Assembly (NCBI GenBank): GCA_035628915.1
Contig: DASPIW010000044.1
Coordinates: 79,551-143,550 of the forward strand
From: JARBUG01 sp035628915
GTDB lineage: Bacteria > Bacillota > Sulfobacillia > Symbiobacteriales > Symbiobacteriaceae
Length of the DNA stretch: 64,000 nucleotides
Direction of reading: 5' to 3'
Shown here piece by piece: positions 1 to 8,194 of this stretch. A model generated the notes under the pieces. The model was given only the letters and a program-made list of their open reading frames with translations, was not told where the DNA came from and ran no database searches. The position numbers and the translations under genes were made by a program. Numbering within the stretch: the stretch's first letter is position 1; each line of letters starts with the position of its first letter.

Positions 1-36
1 AGCGGCTTGGCCGCAATCGCGGTCAGTTCTAGCTGA
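1..36 (+). CDS. Possible 3' end of an upstream gene
   Basis: Frame 1 is open from the first base to a TGA at 34-36 and reads S-G-L-A-A-I-A-V-S-S-S. Only eleven codons are visible, so nothing can be said about function. The support is indirect: a well-formed intrinsic terminator follows 15 bases later, which is where one expects a gene end. Confidence 0.35.
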   Translation, partial: SGLAAIAVSSS

Positions 37-51
37 ACAGGGAACAGGGAG

Positions 52-83
52 GGGCTTCGGCTTTGGCCGGGGCCCTTTCTGCT
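52..83 (+). terminator. Intrinsic terminator
   Basis: A ten-pair stem (52-61 with 66-75, two G-U pairs) closes on a four-base loop and is followed by TTTCTGCTTT. It would end transcription of whatever gene finishes near base 36. Bases 84-231 hold nothing I recognise. Confidence 0.5.
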
Positions 84-231
84 TTGCTATCAGCAGGTCG
101 GGGCGGTCGGGAGGAGTGCGTCGGCACAAGTGCCACCCGCCCGATGGACCCCAGGTGGCACAAACGCTCCTCAGCGCCCCTCCCGACCTCCCCTCCTCCA
201 GCGAGAACCCGTCCAACGCGGGCGAAGAGTC

Positions 232-281
232 TTGCAAGAAACACCCAGGTCGTGTTATAAAGTGAATGAGCACTCGCTTTT
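232..281 (+). promoter_or_regulatory. Promoter with overlapping operator-like dyad for tetR-fabF
   Basis: TTGCAA at 232-237 and TTATAA at 255-260 are 17 bases apart, a good sigma-A promoter. Directly downstream (263-280) lies an imperfect dyad, TGAATGAG followed by CACTCGCTT. Its left arm resembles the TGAATGA half-site of FadR-type TetR regulators of Bacillus. A repressor bound there would block initiation, so autoregulation of the next gene is the natural inference. Confidence 0.5.
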
Positions 282-302
282 TATGGAAGGTGGCGTTGCT
301 GC

Positions 303-920
303 ATGCCACGGGTCAGTGCCGAGCATAAAGAACGGCGCCGGCAGGCCATTTTGGATGCTGCGATGGAGGTCTTCATCGGCAAGGGGTATCAGTTGGCCAC
401 CATCAACGACATCTCGGCGCATTGTCATCTGAGCGTCGGCGCCCTGTACCGGTACTTCCCGACGAAAGGCGAAATCATGCTTGCCCTCGTCGATGAGCGG
501 CTGGGGCGCACCCCCGCCACCTTCGCCCGGCTCACCGAGACGGCGGGCGATCCCTGGGAACGGCTGGTCCGCTGCGTCAACCTCTTTACCAGCGCTCTCG
601 GCGTGCGCCATCCATCGACCGGCCGTTTGCTGCTGGTCACCCTGGCCGAAGCCGTGCACGACTCCGAAGTTCGCCGGGGGCTCTACCAGCGCTTCGGCGC
701 CCTTCGTGAGTACCTCAAGGCGATTATTGAGGAAGGCATTGCTGCCGGCATGTTTCGCTCCGACGCTGACGCCGGCGCCCTGGCTGCGCTGCTGCTCTGC
801 ACCGCCGACGGCGGTACCGTCTACTGGGTGACCGGCACCCCTGATCTGGATATCCGGACCATGCGCAGCATGATGCTCGCACTGCTGCGGTCCTATCTGA
901 TGCCTATTCCAAAGGAGTGA
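303..920 (+). CDS. TetR/AcrR family transcriptional regulator
   Basis: A 205-residue TetR-type repressor. Residues 11-58 form the usual N-terminal helix-turn-helix, with the family signature A-L-Y-R-Y-F-P-T-K at the recognition helix; the rest is the helical ligand-binding domain. GGAAGGTGG lies nine bases before the ATG. The gene stops seven bases before the fabF start, so the two are co-transcribed. The operator-like dyad at the promoter resembles FadR-type sites, and fabF is the partner, so an acyl-CoA or fatty-acid ligand is a reasonable guess but is not shown by the sequence. Confidence 0.85.
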   Translation: MPRVSAEHKERRRQAILDAAMEVFIGKGYQLATINDISAHCHLSVGALYRYFPTKGEIMLALVDERLGRTPATFARLTETAGDPWERLVRCVNLFTSALGVRHPSTGRLLLVTLAEAVHDSEVRRGLYQRFGALREYLKAIIEEGIAAGMFRSDADAGALAALLLCTADGGTVYWVTGTPDLDIRTMRSMMLALLRSYLMPIPKE

Positions 921-926
921 CGCGAT

Positions 927-2165
927 TTGGAGCGCAGAGTTGTGATTACGGGCATGGGTCTCCTCTCTCCGCTGGGCAATACGGTTTCGGAGAACTGGGA
1001 AGCTGCGGTGGCCGGCAAGTCCGGCATCGGTCCGATTACGCAGTTTGACGCCTCTCGCCTCGCGACGCAGTTCGGCGGCGAAGTGAAGGGTTTCGACCCG
1101 TCCACCGTCATGGACCGCAAGGAAGTCAAGCGCTTCGAGCGCTTCATCCACCTCGCCATGGGCGCCGCCGCCGAGGCAGTGGCCGACAGCGGGCTGACCA
1201 TCGAAGGCGGCCTGGCGGCCCGGACCGGCGTCCTCCTCGGCAGCGGCATGGGCGGCCTGGGCAGCATCGAAGATACGAAGATGGTGCTGGTCGAAAAGGG
1301 CCCCGGCCGGGTCTCCCCCTTCTTCATTCCCAGCTGCATCATCAACATGGCGCCGGGCATGGTCGCCATGAAGTACGGCTGCCTCGGTCCCAACTATGGC
1401 GTCGTGTCGGCCTGCGCTTCCGCCGGGCACGCCATCGCCGACGCTTACCATATGGTCCGCCGCGGCGATGCGGATGTGATGCTGACCGGCGGCACGGAGT
1501 CCACCATTACCGAGCTGGCGTTCGCGGGCTTCAATTCCGCCCGGGCGCTGTCCACCCGCAACGACAGCCCCCAGACCGCATCTCGCCCGTGGGACAAGGA
1601 CCGCGACGGCTTCGTGATGTCCGAAGGCGCCGGCATTCTGGTGCTTGAGGCGCTGGATGATGCGCTGGCCCGGGGCGCCAAGATTTACGGGGAGATCATC
1701 GGCGCTGGCGCTTCGGCCGACGCCTATCATATCACGGCGCCGCACCCCGAAGGCCGGGGCGCCGTGCTGGCCATGCAGGCCGCGCTGCGCAGTGCCGGAA
1801 TCGCACCGGAGCAGGTGGGCTACATCAACGCCCATGGCACCTCCACCGACCTGGGCGACGTGCAGGAGACCGAGGCGGTCAAGAAGGTTTTTGGCGAGCA
1901 TGCCTACAAGCTGGCCGTCAGCTCCACCAAGTCGATGCACGGCCATCTGCTCGGCGCCGCCGGCGCGATCGAGGCGATTCTGACCGTGCTGGCCCTGAAG
2001 AATCAGGTGCTGCCCCCGACGATCAACCTGGAGAACCGGGACGAGGCCTGCGACCTGGATTACGTTCCGGGCAAGGCCCGGGCGGTCCAGGGGCTGGAGG
2101 TGGCCCTCTCCAACAGCTTCGGCTTCGGCGGGACGAACGCCACGCTGGCCTTCAAGCGCTATTAG
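927..2165 (+). CDS. fabF: Beta-ketoacyl-ACP synthase II
   Basis: Condensing enzyme that elongates acyl-ACP with malonyl-ACP in type II fatty acid synthesis, cytoplasmic. The 412-residue length is that of FabF. The catalytic triad is intact and at canonical positions: Cys163 in S-A-C-A-S-A, His303 in N-A-H-G-T-S-T-D and His340 in H-G-H-L-L-G-A-A-G, with the C-terminal G-F-G-G-T-N motif. The start is TTG at 927, placed by the AAAGGAGTGA ribosome site overlapping the tetR stop. It stands alone with a regulator, not in a fab cluster, so it may be an accessory condensing enzyme under lipid-responsive control. Confidence 0.93.
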   Translation: MERRVVITGMGLLSPLGNTVSENWEAAVAGKSGIGPITQFDASRLATQFGGEVKGFDPSTVMDRKEVKRFERFIHLAMGAAAEAVADSGLTIEGGLAARTGVLLGSGMGGLGSIEDTKMVLVEKGPGRVSPFFIPSCIINMAPGMVAMKYGCLGPNYGVVSACASAGHAIADAYHMVRRGDADVMLTGGTESTITELAFAGFNSARALSTRNDSPQTASRPWDKDRDGFVMSEGAGILVLEALDDALARGAKIYGEIIGAGASADAYHITAPHPEGRGAVLAMQAALRSAGIAPEQVGYINAHGTSTDLGDVQETEAVKKVFGEHAYKLAVSSTKSMHGHLLGAAGAIEAILTVLALKNQVLPPTINLENRDEACDLDYVPGKARAVQGLEVALSNSFGFGGTNATLAFKRY

Positions 2166-2173
2166 AAGATCAT

Positions 2174-2213
2174 AAAGCACCCCGCCCTCTCCATCAGGGC
2201 GGGGTGCTTTTCG
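2174..2213 (+). terminator. Intrinsic terminator after fabF
   Basis: A 13-15 base-pair GC-rich stem (arms about 2175-2188 and 2196-2209, loop CTCCATC) ends in TTTTC. It sits nine bases past the fabF stop and also faces the convergent small gene. Confidence 0.9.
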
Positions 2214-2225
2214 ATCGCTCCGATT

Positions 2226-2423
2226 TCAGCGGACGAGCTGACCCACGAACGCTGCGGTCAACATGGCTCCGAGCCCACCGAGGCAGATGCCGACGAAGGT
2301 CGATTCCGGCGCCCCGAGCAGGGCTGCGACCAACACGGCGACCATGGTAGCAGTACCGAGTACGGCGCTGGCGAGCACACACTGACCGCGCTGCAGTTTG
2401 AACCCACGATGCTGAGTTTGCAT
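2226..2423 (-). CDS. Small two-helix membrane protein
   Basis: A 65-residue protein of unknown function. After a short basic N-terminus it is mostly two hydrophobic stretches (about residues 17-38 and 44-62), consistent with a helical hairpin in the membrane. I place the start at the ATG at 2423 because GGAGGG lies seven bases upstream; an earlier ATG at 2438 has no ribosome site. It converges on fabF and stands alone. It does not resemble a family I can name. Confidence 0.6.
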   Translation of the reverse strand: MQTQHRGFKLQRGQCVLASAVLGTATMVAVLVAALLGAPESTFVGICLGGLGAMLTAAFVGQLVR

Positions 2424-2660
2424 ACAGATTCCCTCCATTCATGTACGTATCGAACGCATCTATAAATAACATCGATCCAACCTATCGATGCTATCGACTT
2501 TTCGAATTCTTCCCCAGCCTAAGTATACTCGAATCGTTCTGTAATAACAGATATGCGTGAGGTGCATTTCTCTTCTAGACCGCCATGGCGACTTTGTTAG
2601 ACCATTTAACTATAGACAGATGGTGGCGCTGCATGCAGAGCGTAAGCGACAAAGATAGGA

Positions 2661-2694
2661 GGCACCGCAGGACCAGCCTGCGGTGCCATTTTCC
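2661..2694. terminator. Hairpin terminator between small gene and S9 peptidase
   Basis: Eleven-pair stem (2661-2671 with 2677-2687) just beyond the stop of the S9 peptidase. The T-rich flank ATTTTC is on the plus side; on the minus strand the following bases TCCTATCTTTG are only moderately T-rich, so termination of the peptidase transcript is likely but not perfect. Confidence 0.6.
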
Positions 2695-2698
2695 CAGC

Positions 2699-4879
2699 CT
2701 ATTTGTCTGTTTCAACTGGACAGTAGCGCCCAAACCACTTGATCATGCGGTTGAAACGGTCTACCCGCAGTGTTGGCGGACCCTGCCGGGTCAGATCATG
2801 GTTGGAGCGCGGATGGCGTACCAACTCCACCTGCGCCTGCTTGTAGAACTTGATGGCCATGTAGAACTGCTCGGCCTGCTCGATGGGGCACCGGTAGTCG
2901 AACTCCGAGTGCATCAGCGAGAGCGGCGTCTTGACGTTCCTGACGTACTTGAGAGGCGAGATCCGCCACAGGGCCTCGACGCCTTCCGGCGACCAGGGAT
3001 CCTCGACTCTGTGGGAACCGATGTTGAAGAAGGGGCCGAAGTCCGGCGTGCCGGCGAAACTGACCCAGTTGGAAATGGAGCGGTGGCTGATGGCAGCGGC
3101 AAACCGGTCGGTCTGCGTCACAATCCAGTTGGTCATGTAGCCGCCGTAGGAGCCCCCGGTGACGGCCAGCCGCTTCTCGTCGACCCAGCCCAGGGTGAGG
3201 GCGTGGTCGACGGCGGCCATCAGGTCCTTGTAGTCCCGGTTGCCGTAATCGCCGCGGACGGCGTCAACGAACTGCTGGCCATAGCTGGTGGAGCCTCGGG
3301 GGTTGATGAAAAGCACGCCGTACCCGGCGGCCGCCAGCACCTGAAACTCCTGGTAGAAGGCGTGGCCGTAGCAGGTGGCCGGTCCGCCGTGAATCTCCAG
3401 CACCAGGGGGTACTCCTTCCCCGCTTCATACCCGACGGGCTTCATCACCCAGCCGTGCAGGTCCCAGCCGTCGGGCGCCTTGAAGTTCAGCTCCTGCAAC
3501 TCTGGCCACTCGATCTGCTCGTTCAGCTCGGCGTTGACCCGGGTCAGGCGCTGCTCCTCGAACTCCCGGCAGTCCATGACATACAGGTCACCGACGTTGA
3601 ACATTTCGCCCGCGATAAAGGCGAGCGTCTCGCAGTTGGCGTCGAATGTGCCCCAGGCGATCTCCCGGTCGCCGCCGGCGAGCAACTGCGGCTTGCCGCC
3701 CACCACGGGGAAGGCGTACACGGCGCAGGTGCCCCGCTCCGTGACGGGCACATAGAGCATGTTGCCGTCCGGCGCCCACGTTGGTTCGACGCCCCCGCCG
3801 CCCGGGCGCACGTCCGCCCCGACGGTGTCGCCGATCGCCAGGTCCCAGTGGCCCAGAATCCGCGGTTCGCCGCCGCCCGCCGGGAAGAGGTAGATCTTCG
3901 CCTGGGTGGCGTTCTCGAACTCGTTCTCGTGGCCGATGCAGGCGATGGTCTTGCCATCGGGCGAGAATGCGGCTGCAAAGAAGTAGCCGCGCGATCCGGT
4001 GATATTGGTGGGGCTGAACGCCTCGCAGGCCTCCTTGGCGGCGCAGTCGCAGGCTTCGGCCAGGGCTTTCAGGTCGTCGCCCTTGGGCGCCTCGGCGCCT
4101 GGAGCGAGGGGGGCGGGAGTAGCCATGCAGGCGGCATGGCCGGCGCCGAGCACCGGGGCAGTGAAGACGTCGACGAAGCGGCCGTGCTCGTCGTCGCTCC
4201 GCTTGGCGATGAAGGAGATCCGGCTGCCGTCGGGCGACCACTGGGGGGACCCGTGGTCCCACGAGCCCCAGGTCAGCTGAATGGGCGCCCCGGCGGTCTT
4301 GCCGGCTTCGGGCAGATCGGTGATCCAGATCTGGCTGTTGCCTTCGGGCCGGATGCCGAGATGGTCTGCCCGCCAGCCCATGCGGGTGAAGACCCGGGCT
4401 TCGTCCTTGGCCTTCTTCTCCAGGGCTTTCTTGTCCGGCTCACCCTTAATCGTCGTCAGTTGCTCCCGCTTGTCCTCATAGCCGACCAGCGACGTGAAGG
4501 CGATGCGCTTGCCGTCGGGCGCCCACGCAGGGCCGGTCGCGCCATTGCGCATGAAGGTCAACTGCCTGGCTTCGCCGCCGAACCGCTCGATCAACCAGAT
4601 CTGCTTTTCGCCGCTCCGGTCGGAGACGAAGGCGAGCGTGCGGCCGTCCGGCGACCAGCGGGGCTGCGAGTCCGACTTGGGGCAGCGGGTGAACTGATCC
4701 GGGGCGCCGCCCGCGGCGGGCACGATCCAGATCGCGGAGCGGGGCTCCTTGGATTCGGCATCGATATGTGTCCGGACGAAGGCAATTACTTCGCCGTCCG
4801 GGCTGATCTGCGGGTCGCTCAGGTTGACGAACGCATACAGGTCCTCTGGCGTAAGCTTGCGACGCTTGTGCTCGGCCAT
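2699..4879 (-). CDS. S9 family peptidase (acylaminoacyl-peptidase/prolyl oligopeptidase type)
   Basis: Cytoplasmic serine peptidase acting on short peptides, 726 residues. The N-terminal two thirds is a beta-propeller with repeated S-P-D-G-x-x-I/L-A-F blades that gates access; the C-terminal third is the alpha/beta hydrolase. Catalytic residues are visible: Ser577 in G-G-S-Y-G-G-Y, Asp661 in E-F-D-Y-R and His694 in S-N-H-D-L. An insert near residues 235-275 carries four Cys, Ala-Pro rich linkers and C-D-C; I do not recognise it from the family and it may be a lineage-specific loop. GAGGAGGCG precedes the ATG. No signal peptide. Confidence 0.9.
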   Translation of the reverse strand: MAEHKRRKLTPEDLYAFVNLSDPQISPDGEVIAFVRTHIDAESKEPRSAIWIVPAAGGAPDQFTRCPKSDSQPRWSPDGRTLAFVSDRSGEKQIWLIERFGGEARQLTFMRNGATGPAWAPDGKRIAFTSLVGYEDKREQLTTIKGEPDKKALEKKAKDEARVFTRMGWRADHLGIRPEGNSQIWITDLPEAGKTAGAPIQLTWGSWDHGSPQWSPDGSRISFIAKRSDDEHGRFVDVFTAPVLGAGHAACMATPAPLAPGAEAPKGDDLKALAEACDCAAKEACEAFSPTNITGSRGYFFAAAFSPDGKTIACIGHENEFENATQAKIYLFPAGGGEPRILGHWDLAIGDTVGADVRPGGGGVEPTWAPDGNMLYVPVTERGTCAVYAFPVVGGKPQLLAGGDREIAWGTFDANCETLAFIAGEMFNVGDLYVMDCREFEEQRLTRVNAELNEQIEWPELQELNFKAPDGWDLHGWVMKPVGYEAGKEYPLVLEIHGGPATCYGHAFYQEFQVLAAAGYGVLFINPRGSTSYGQQFVDAVRGDYGNRDYKDLMAAVDHALTLGWVDEKRLAVTGGSYGGYMTNWIVTQTDRFAAAISHRSISNWVSFAGTPDFGPFFNIGSHRVEDPWSPEGVEALWRISPLKYVRNVKTPLSLMHSEFDYRCPIEQAEQFYMAIKFYKQAQVELVRHPRSNHDLTRQGPPTLRVDRFNRMIKWFGRYCPVETDK

Positions 4880-4958
4880 GCGGCGCCTCCTCTGCTACGG
4901 GTCTTCGGGTTATCTGTTATACGACTGGGACAGTATCCCCTGCCGTTCGAGGAAGATT

Positions 4959-5888
4959 TCAGTCGCGCAACCCCCTCGCCGCCGGTGGCGCCGCCCACTC
5001 ACCCGCCGCGCCGTCCGGGGGCATCGTAACGGAAAGGGCCTGCGGGCGGGCCGTGAAGCTCAGCGTCTCCCATAGGAGCGGCTCGCCATCCAGGTGCGCC
5101 CGCACCGGGGCGCCCACCTGGATCTTCACGTGCTGGCCCCGGAGCACATGGACCATGGGGCTCTTCACATGGCTGCCCCCATAGACCCTCGGCAGCAGGC
5201 CCAGGATCTGCAGCGGTCCCATGCCTTCTGCGATGTAGACATCCACCAGGCCGTCGTCGCGCCGGGCGGACGGGGCGATCTGCATGCCGCCCCCGTAATA
5301 GCGGCCGTTGGCCACGGCGATCATCGTCATGGTTCCCGCGTACCGCTGCCCGTCCACGTTCACCTCGGCCTCCACGGGCCGGTAGCGCGACAGGGTGGCA
5401 AAGGCGCCCAGCAAATAGGGCAAATTGCCGCCCAGGCCGTCCGGAAAGGCGCCGGCCGCGGCCGCCACCTCGGCATCAAACCCGATGCCCGCAGCGTTGA
5501 GGAAGCACCGGCCCCCCGCCGCCTGTCCCAGGTCGATGCGCTGGGTGTGGGCGCCCAGGGCGACCCGCAGGGCCTCCTCGGGACGGCGGGATATGCCGGA
5601 GTTCCGGCAGAAATCGTTCCCCGTGCCGGCGGGAACGACGGCCAGTGCCGTCTCCGTCATCGCCAGTTCGCCGGCCACGGCGGCCAGGGTGCCGTCGCCG
5701 CCGACCACCACCACCCGGTCATAGCCAGCCCGGGCCGCATCAGCAGCCGCCTTGCGGGTCGCTGCCGCGCTCTCCGGAATGACGGCCTCCGCCTGACGCT
5801 CCCCGGCCACCAACGGTTCAATGCGCCTCCAGGTCTTCAAAGCGGTTCCCCGACCGGCCTTCGGGTTGATCAAAAAGAGGGCTTTCAT
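4959..5888 (-). CDS. Diacylglycerol/sphingosine-type lipid kinase (YegS/BmrU family)
   Basis: ATP-dependent lipid kinase of 309 residues, likely recycling diacylglycerol or phosphorylating a related lipid at the inner membrane face. The DAGK catalytic signature V-V-G-G-D-G-T-L is near residue 62, preceded by N-P-K-A-G-R-G at the start and followed by P-A-G-T-G-N-D-F-C-R. The C-terminal beta-rich domain with H-L-D-G-E-P is also typical. GGAAAGGGTGCCGC precedes the ATG. Exact lipid substrate cannot be read from the sequence. Confidence 0.88.
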   Translation of the reverse strand: MKALFLINPKAGRGTALKTWRRIEPLVAGERQAEAVIPESAAATRKAAADAARAGYDRVVVVGGDGTLAAVAGELAMTETALAVVPAGTGNDFCRNSGISRRPEEALRVALGAHTQRIDLGQAAGGRCFLNAAGIGFDAEVAAAAGAFPDGLGGNLPYLLGAFATLSRYRPVEAEVNVDGQRYAGTMTMIAVANGRYYGGGMQIAPSARRDDGLVDVYIAEGMGPLQILGLLPRVYGGSHVKSPMVHVLRGQHVKIQVGAPVRAHLDGEPLLWETLSFTARPQALSVTMPPDGAAGEWAAPPAARGLRD

Positions 5889-5958
5889 GCGGCACCCTTT
5901 CCGTTGCCAAGTTGTTTTCTATCTATTTGGTGCTCTCCGGCAGTTATTCCTGCTGGAA

Positions 5959-5996
5959 GAAAAAAGGCCCGGGCGCCTTGCGCCCGAGCCTTTTCT
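5959..5996 (-). terminator. Intrinsic terminator
   Basis: Stem of GGC-CGGGCG against CGCCCG-GCC (5966-5989), flanked by A6 on one side and TTTTCT on the other, so it can act in both directions. On the minus strand it ends the Pro/Glu-rich gene that stops at 6000, separating it from the lipid kinase. Confidence 0.8.
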
Positions 5997-5999
5997 GCC

Positions 6000-6512
6000 T
6001 TACCACCCGCTGCTCGGATACGACATGCGGCCTTTCCAGGAATGAATCTTGACGAGCCGCCCGGTGCCAAACTCGATGGCATAGCCCGGCGGCGGGGGCA
6101 CCGGCGTCCGGCGGACGATGGTTCGGGTGTTGGCCGGGCCGGGTTTTGCCGCGGGCACGGGATCGGGCTCAGGTTCGGCCCGGGGCGCCTCGGGCCAGGT
6201 TGCCGGGGTCGGTGTCTCCGCCACCACGACCGGCTCCTCCACCACCACCGGTTCGGGGCTCCAGTCGGCGGACGGCTCGGCGTACGCCCCCGCCTCTTCC
6301 TCCTCCGCCTCAGCCTCCCCGTGCAGCTCCGGCTCTGCTGCCACATGTGCCTCCGGCTCGGCGTCGAAGGACACCTCGGGCTCCGGTTCCGAATCGATGT
6401 AGGCTTCGACGGCTTCCGGCTCCTGGTACACGGGCCTGCGGCGGCGCCGTTTCGGGTTCTGATGGACGTAGATCACGCCGTCCAACGTAATCAGCCGCTG
6501 CATGCCCGGCAT
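6000..6512 (-). CDS. Pro/Glu/Val-rich low-complexity protein
   Basis: About 170 residues: a basic N-terminal block (K-R-R-R-R-R), a long acidic Glu/Pro/Ala/Val-rich middle, then a C-terminal segment with P-P-P-P-G-Y and G-T-G-R-L-V. No family recognised and no signal peptide. The start is uncertain. A near-perfect Shine-Dalgarno (GGGGAGGTGAT) lies at about 6539-6549, but the first in-frame ATG is at 6512, some 26 bases on; a CTG at 6533 has better spacing and would add seven residues. The reading frame stays open further upstream under the decarboxylase, which is a shadow. Confidence 0.6.
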   Translation of the reverse strand: MPGMQRLITLDGVIYVHQNPKRRRRRPVYQEPEAVEAYIDSEPEPEVSFDAEPEAHVAAEPELHGEAEAEEEEAGAYAEPSADWSPEPVVVEEPVVVAETPTPATWPEAPRAEPEPDPVPAAKPGPANTRTIVRRTPVPPPPGYAIEFGTGRLVKIHSWKGRMSYPSSGW

Positions 6513-6565
6513 CCGTTCCCATTCATCTGACAGGGGGATCACCTCCCCTGACAGGGTATGCGCGA

Positions 6566-8083
6566 CTAGACCAGGGTGGGCCGGAGCGCAGCATCCGCTT
6601 CGGCGGCGCAGCGCTGGATTTTCTCCCAAAGGGCCGCCACGTGTGCCTCGCCCGTCCGAATATTGCCGATGGCCACCCGCAGGATGTACCCGTCCCGCAG
6701 CCCCGAATGGGTGATGAAGTGCTGCAGGTCGGCGTTGACCTGTTCCATCGTCGCCATGTTCAGCCGGTCGATGTATGCCCGTATCGCCCGCTGCCGCTCG
6801 GGGGCGGCGCCGGCGAACTCCGCCTGCAGGTCCCGGGGGAAGGCCCGGAAGCAGACCAGCGGATAGGGCGAGGCGCCCACCGGCACGAAGTCCGGGTGCT
6901 CCCGGACGGCGGCGGCCAGATCCAGCGCCAGGCGCCGGTGCTCGGCCATCCGCCGGGCGATGCCGCCCCGCCCGAACGTCCGGATGATCCACCAGAGCTT
7001 CAGCGCCCGGAAGCTGCGCCCGAGCTGCAGGGAGTAGTCCATGTAATTGACGCTCCCATCTTGCGGCTCCGTGCGCAGGTACTCGGGAATCAGGCTGAAG
7101 GCTGCGGCCAGGTTGCCCTTCCGCCGACAATACAATGCGGTAACCTCCAGGGGCGTAAACATCACCTTATGCGGATTGACGACGACCGAGTCGGCAACGT
7201 TGAAATCATCCACCTGCGCCCGAATTTCCGGCACCAGGTTGTAGAAGCCGCCATACGCCCCGTCAAGATGAAACCAGAGGTCGTACTGCCGGCAGATTTC
7301 ACCCACCGCCGCCAGCGGGTCGAGGGCGCCCGTGGACGTGGTGCCCGCCACGGCAACCACGGCAAAGGGCTTATACCCCCGGGCGATATCTTCTTCCACG
7401 GCCTTGCGCAGCAAGTCGGGCCGCATACGCTGCTGCTCGTCGCCGGGGATCTTGACCAGGTTGTTCAGGCCCAGGCCCAGCGCGATGACCGCCTTGTCGA
7501 TGGAGCTGTGGGCATGTTCGGTGGCGTAGCAGCGCAGTATGGGCAGGTTCCGGCCGATCATGCCTTCTTCCCGGATCTTCAGGCCCGTCGCTTCCCGGGC
7601 AGCGGCCAGCGCATAGAAGGTCGCCAGGGAGGCGCCGTTGAGGAGCACCCCGTCCGCCTCAGGCGCGTACCCGATCATCTCGGCCATCCAGCGCAGCACG
7701 ACCTGCTCCAGGGCGTTGCTGGCCGGGGCTGCCTTATAGTGCAGCTGGTTGGCGTTCAGCGCGGAGATCAGGGCGTCGGCCAGAATGCCCGGCCCGCTGG
7801 AGCAGGCGCTGAAGTACGCGAAGAAGTTGGGATGGTTCCAATGCGTCAGGTGCGGGATCACCTTCTCCTTCGTCTCCGTCAGGATCTGCTCGAAGGGCTG
7901 CCCGGCCTCGGGCAGCGGTGCGTCGAGCAGCCGGACGAGATCCCGCGCTGCGATATCGGTCAGGACAGGCACATCGCCGATGTTGGCGTAGTAATCGCGA
8001 ATGGTGGCAAGCACCTGGTGTCCGGCCTGCTCCAGTTCGGCGGGCGTCCAGTCGCCGAGCCGGTCTGCCATGTTGGTGGTCAT
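6566..8083 (-). CDS. PLP-dependent group II amino acid decarboxylase (aromatic-L-amino-acid decarboxylase family)
   Basis: Cytoplasmic decarboxylase of 505 residues that would convert an amino acid, most likely aromatic, to its amine. The PLP lysine is Lys306 in V-V-N-P-H-K; His192 (base stacking) and Asp274 in H-L-D-G-A-Y-G-G are in place, and the N-terminal H-W-N-H-P-N-F-F-A-Y block is typical of tryptophan/tyrosine/DOPA decarboxylases. It is transcribed alone, divergent from the gene at 8195; 110 bases lie between. Substrate among Trp, Tyr, Phe and DOPA cannot be decided. Confidence 0.9.
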   Translation of the reverse strand: MTTNMADRLGDWTPAELEQAGHQVLATIRDYYANIGDVPVLTDIAARDLVRLLDAPLPEAGQPFEQILTETKEKVIPHLTHWNHPNFFAYFSACSSGPGILADALISALNANQLHYKAAPASNALEQVVLRWMAEMIGYAPEADGVLLNGASLATFYALAAAREATGLKIREEGMIGRNLPILRCYATEHAHSSIDKAVIALGLGLNNLVKIPGDEQQRMRPDLLRKAVEEDIARGYKPFAVVAVAGTTSTGALDPLAAVGEICRQYDLWFHLDGAYGGFYNLVPEIRAQVDDFNVADSVVVNPHKVMFTPLEVTALYCRRKGNLAAAFSLIPEYLRTEPQDGSVNYMDYSLQLGRSFRALKLWWIIRTFGRGGIARRMAEHRRLALDLAAAVREHPDFVPVGASPYPLVCFRAFPRDLQAEFAGAAPERQRAIRAYIDRLNMATMEQVNADLQHFITHSGLRDGYILRVAIGNIRTGEAHVAALWEKIQRCAAEADAALRPTLV

Positions 8084-8194
8084 CGAAGCTCCCCCCGGTT
8101 TATCTGATGTGCAAAATTATAACACCAGAAAGGATATTCCGGCAGCGCGCGGAAAGCTTCTCCAGAGATCTTGCAGCGGAAAGGGGCGGCAGAT

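Noticed and set aside
2585..5029. 814-codon open frame opposite the S9 peptidase
   Set aside because: Shadow of the real gene; low-complexity composition and no recognisable domain.
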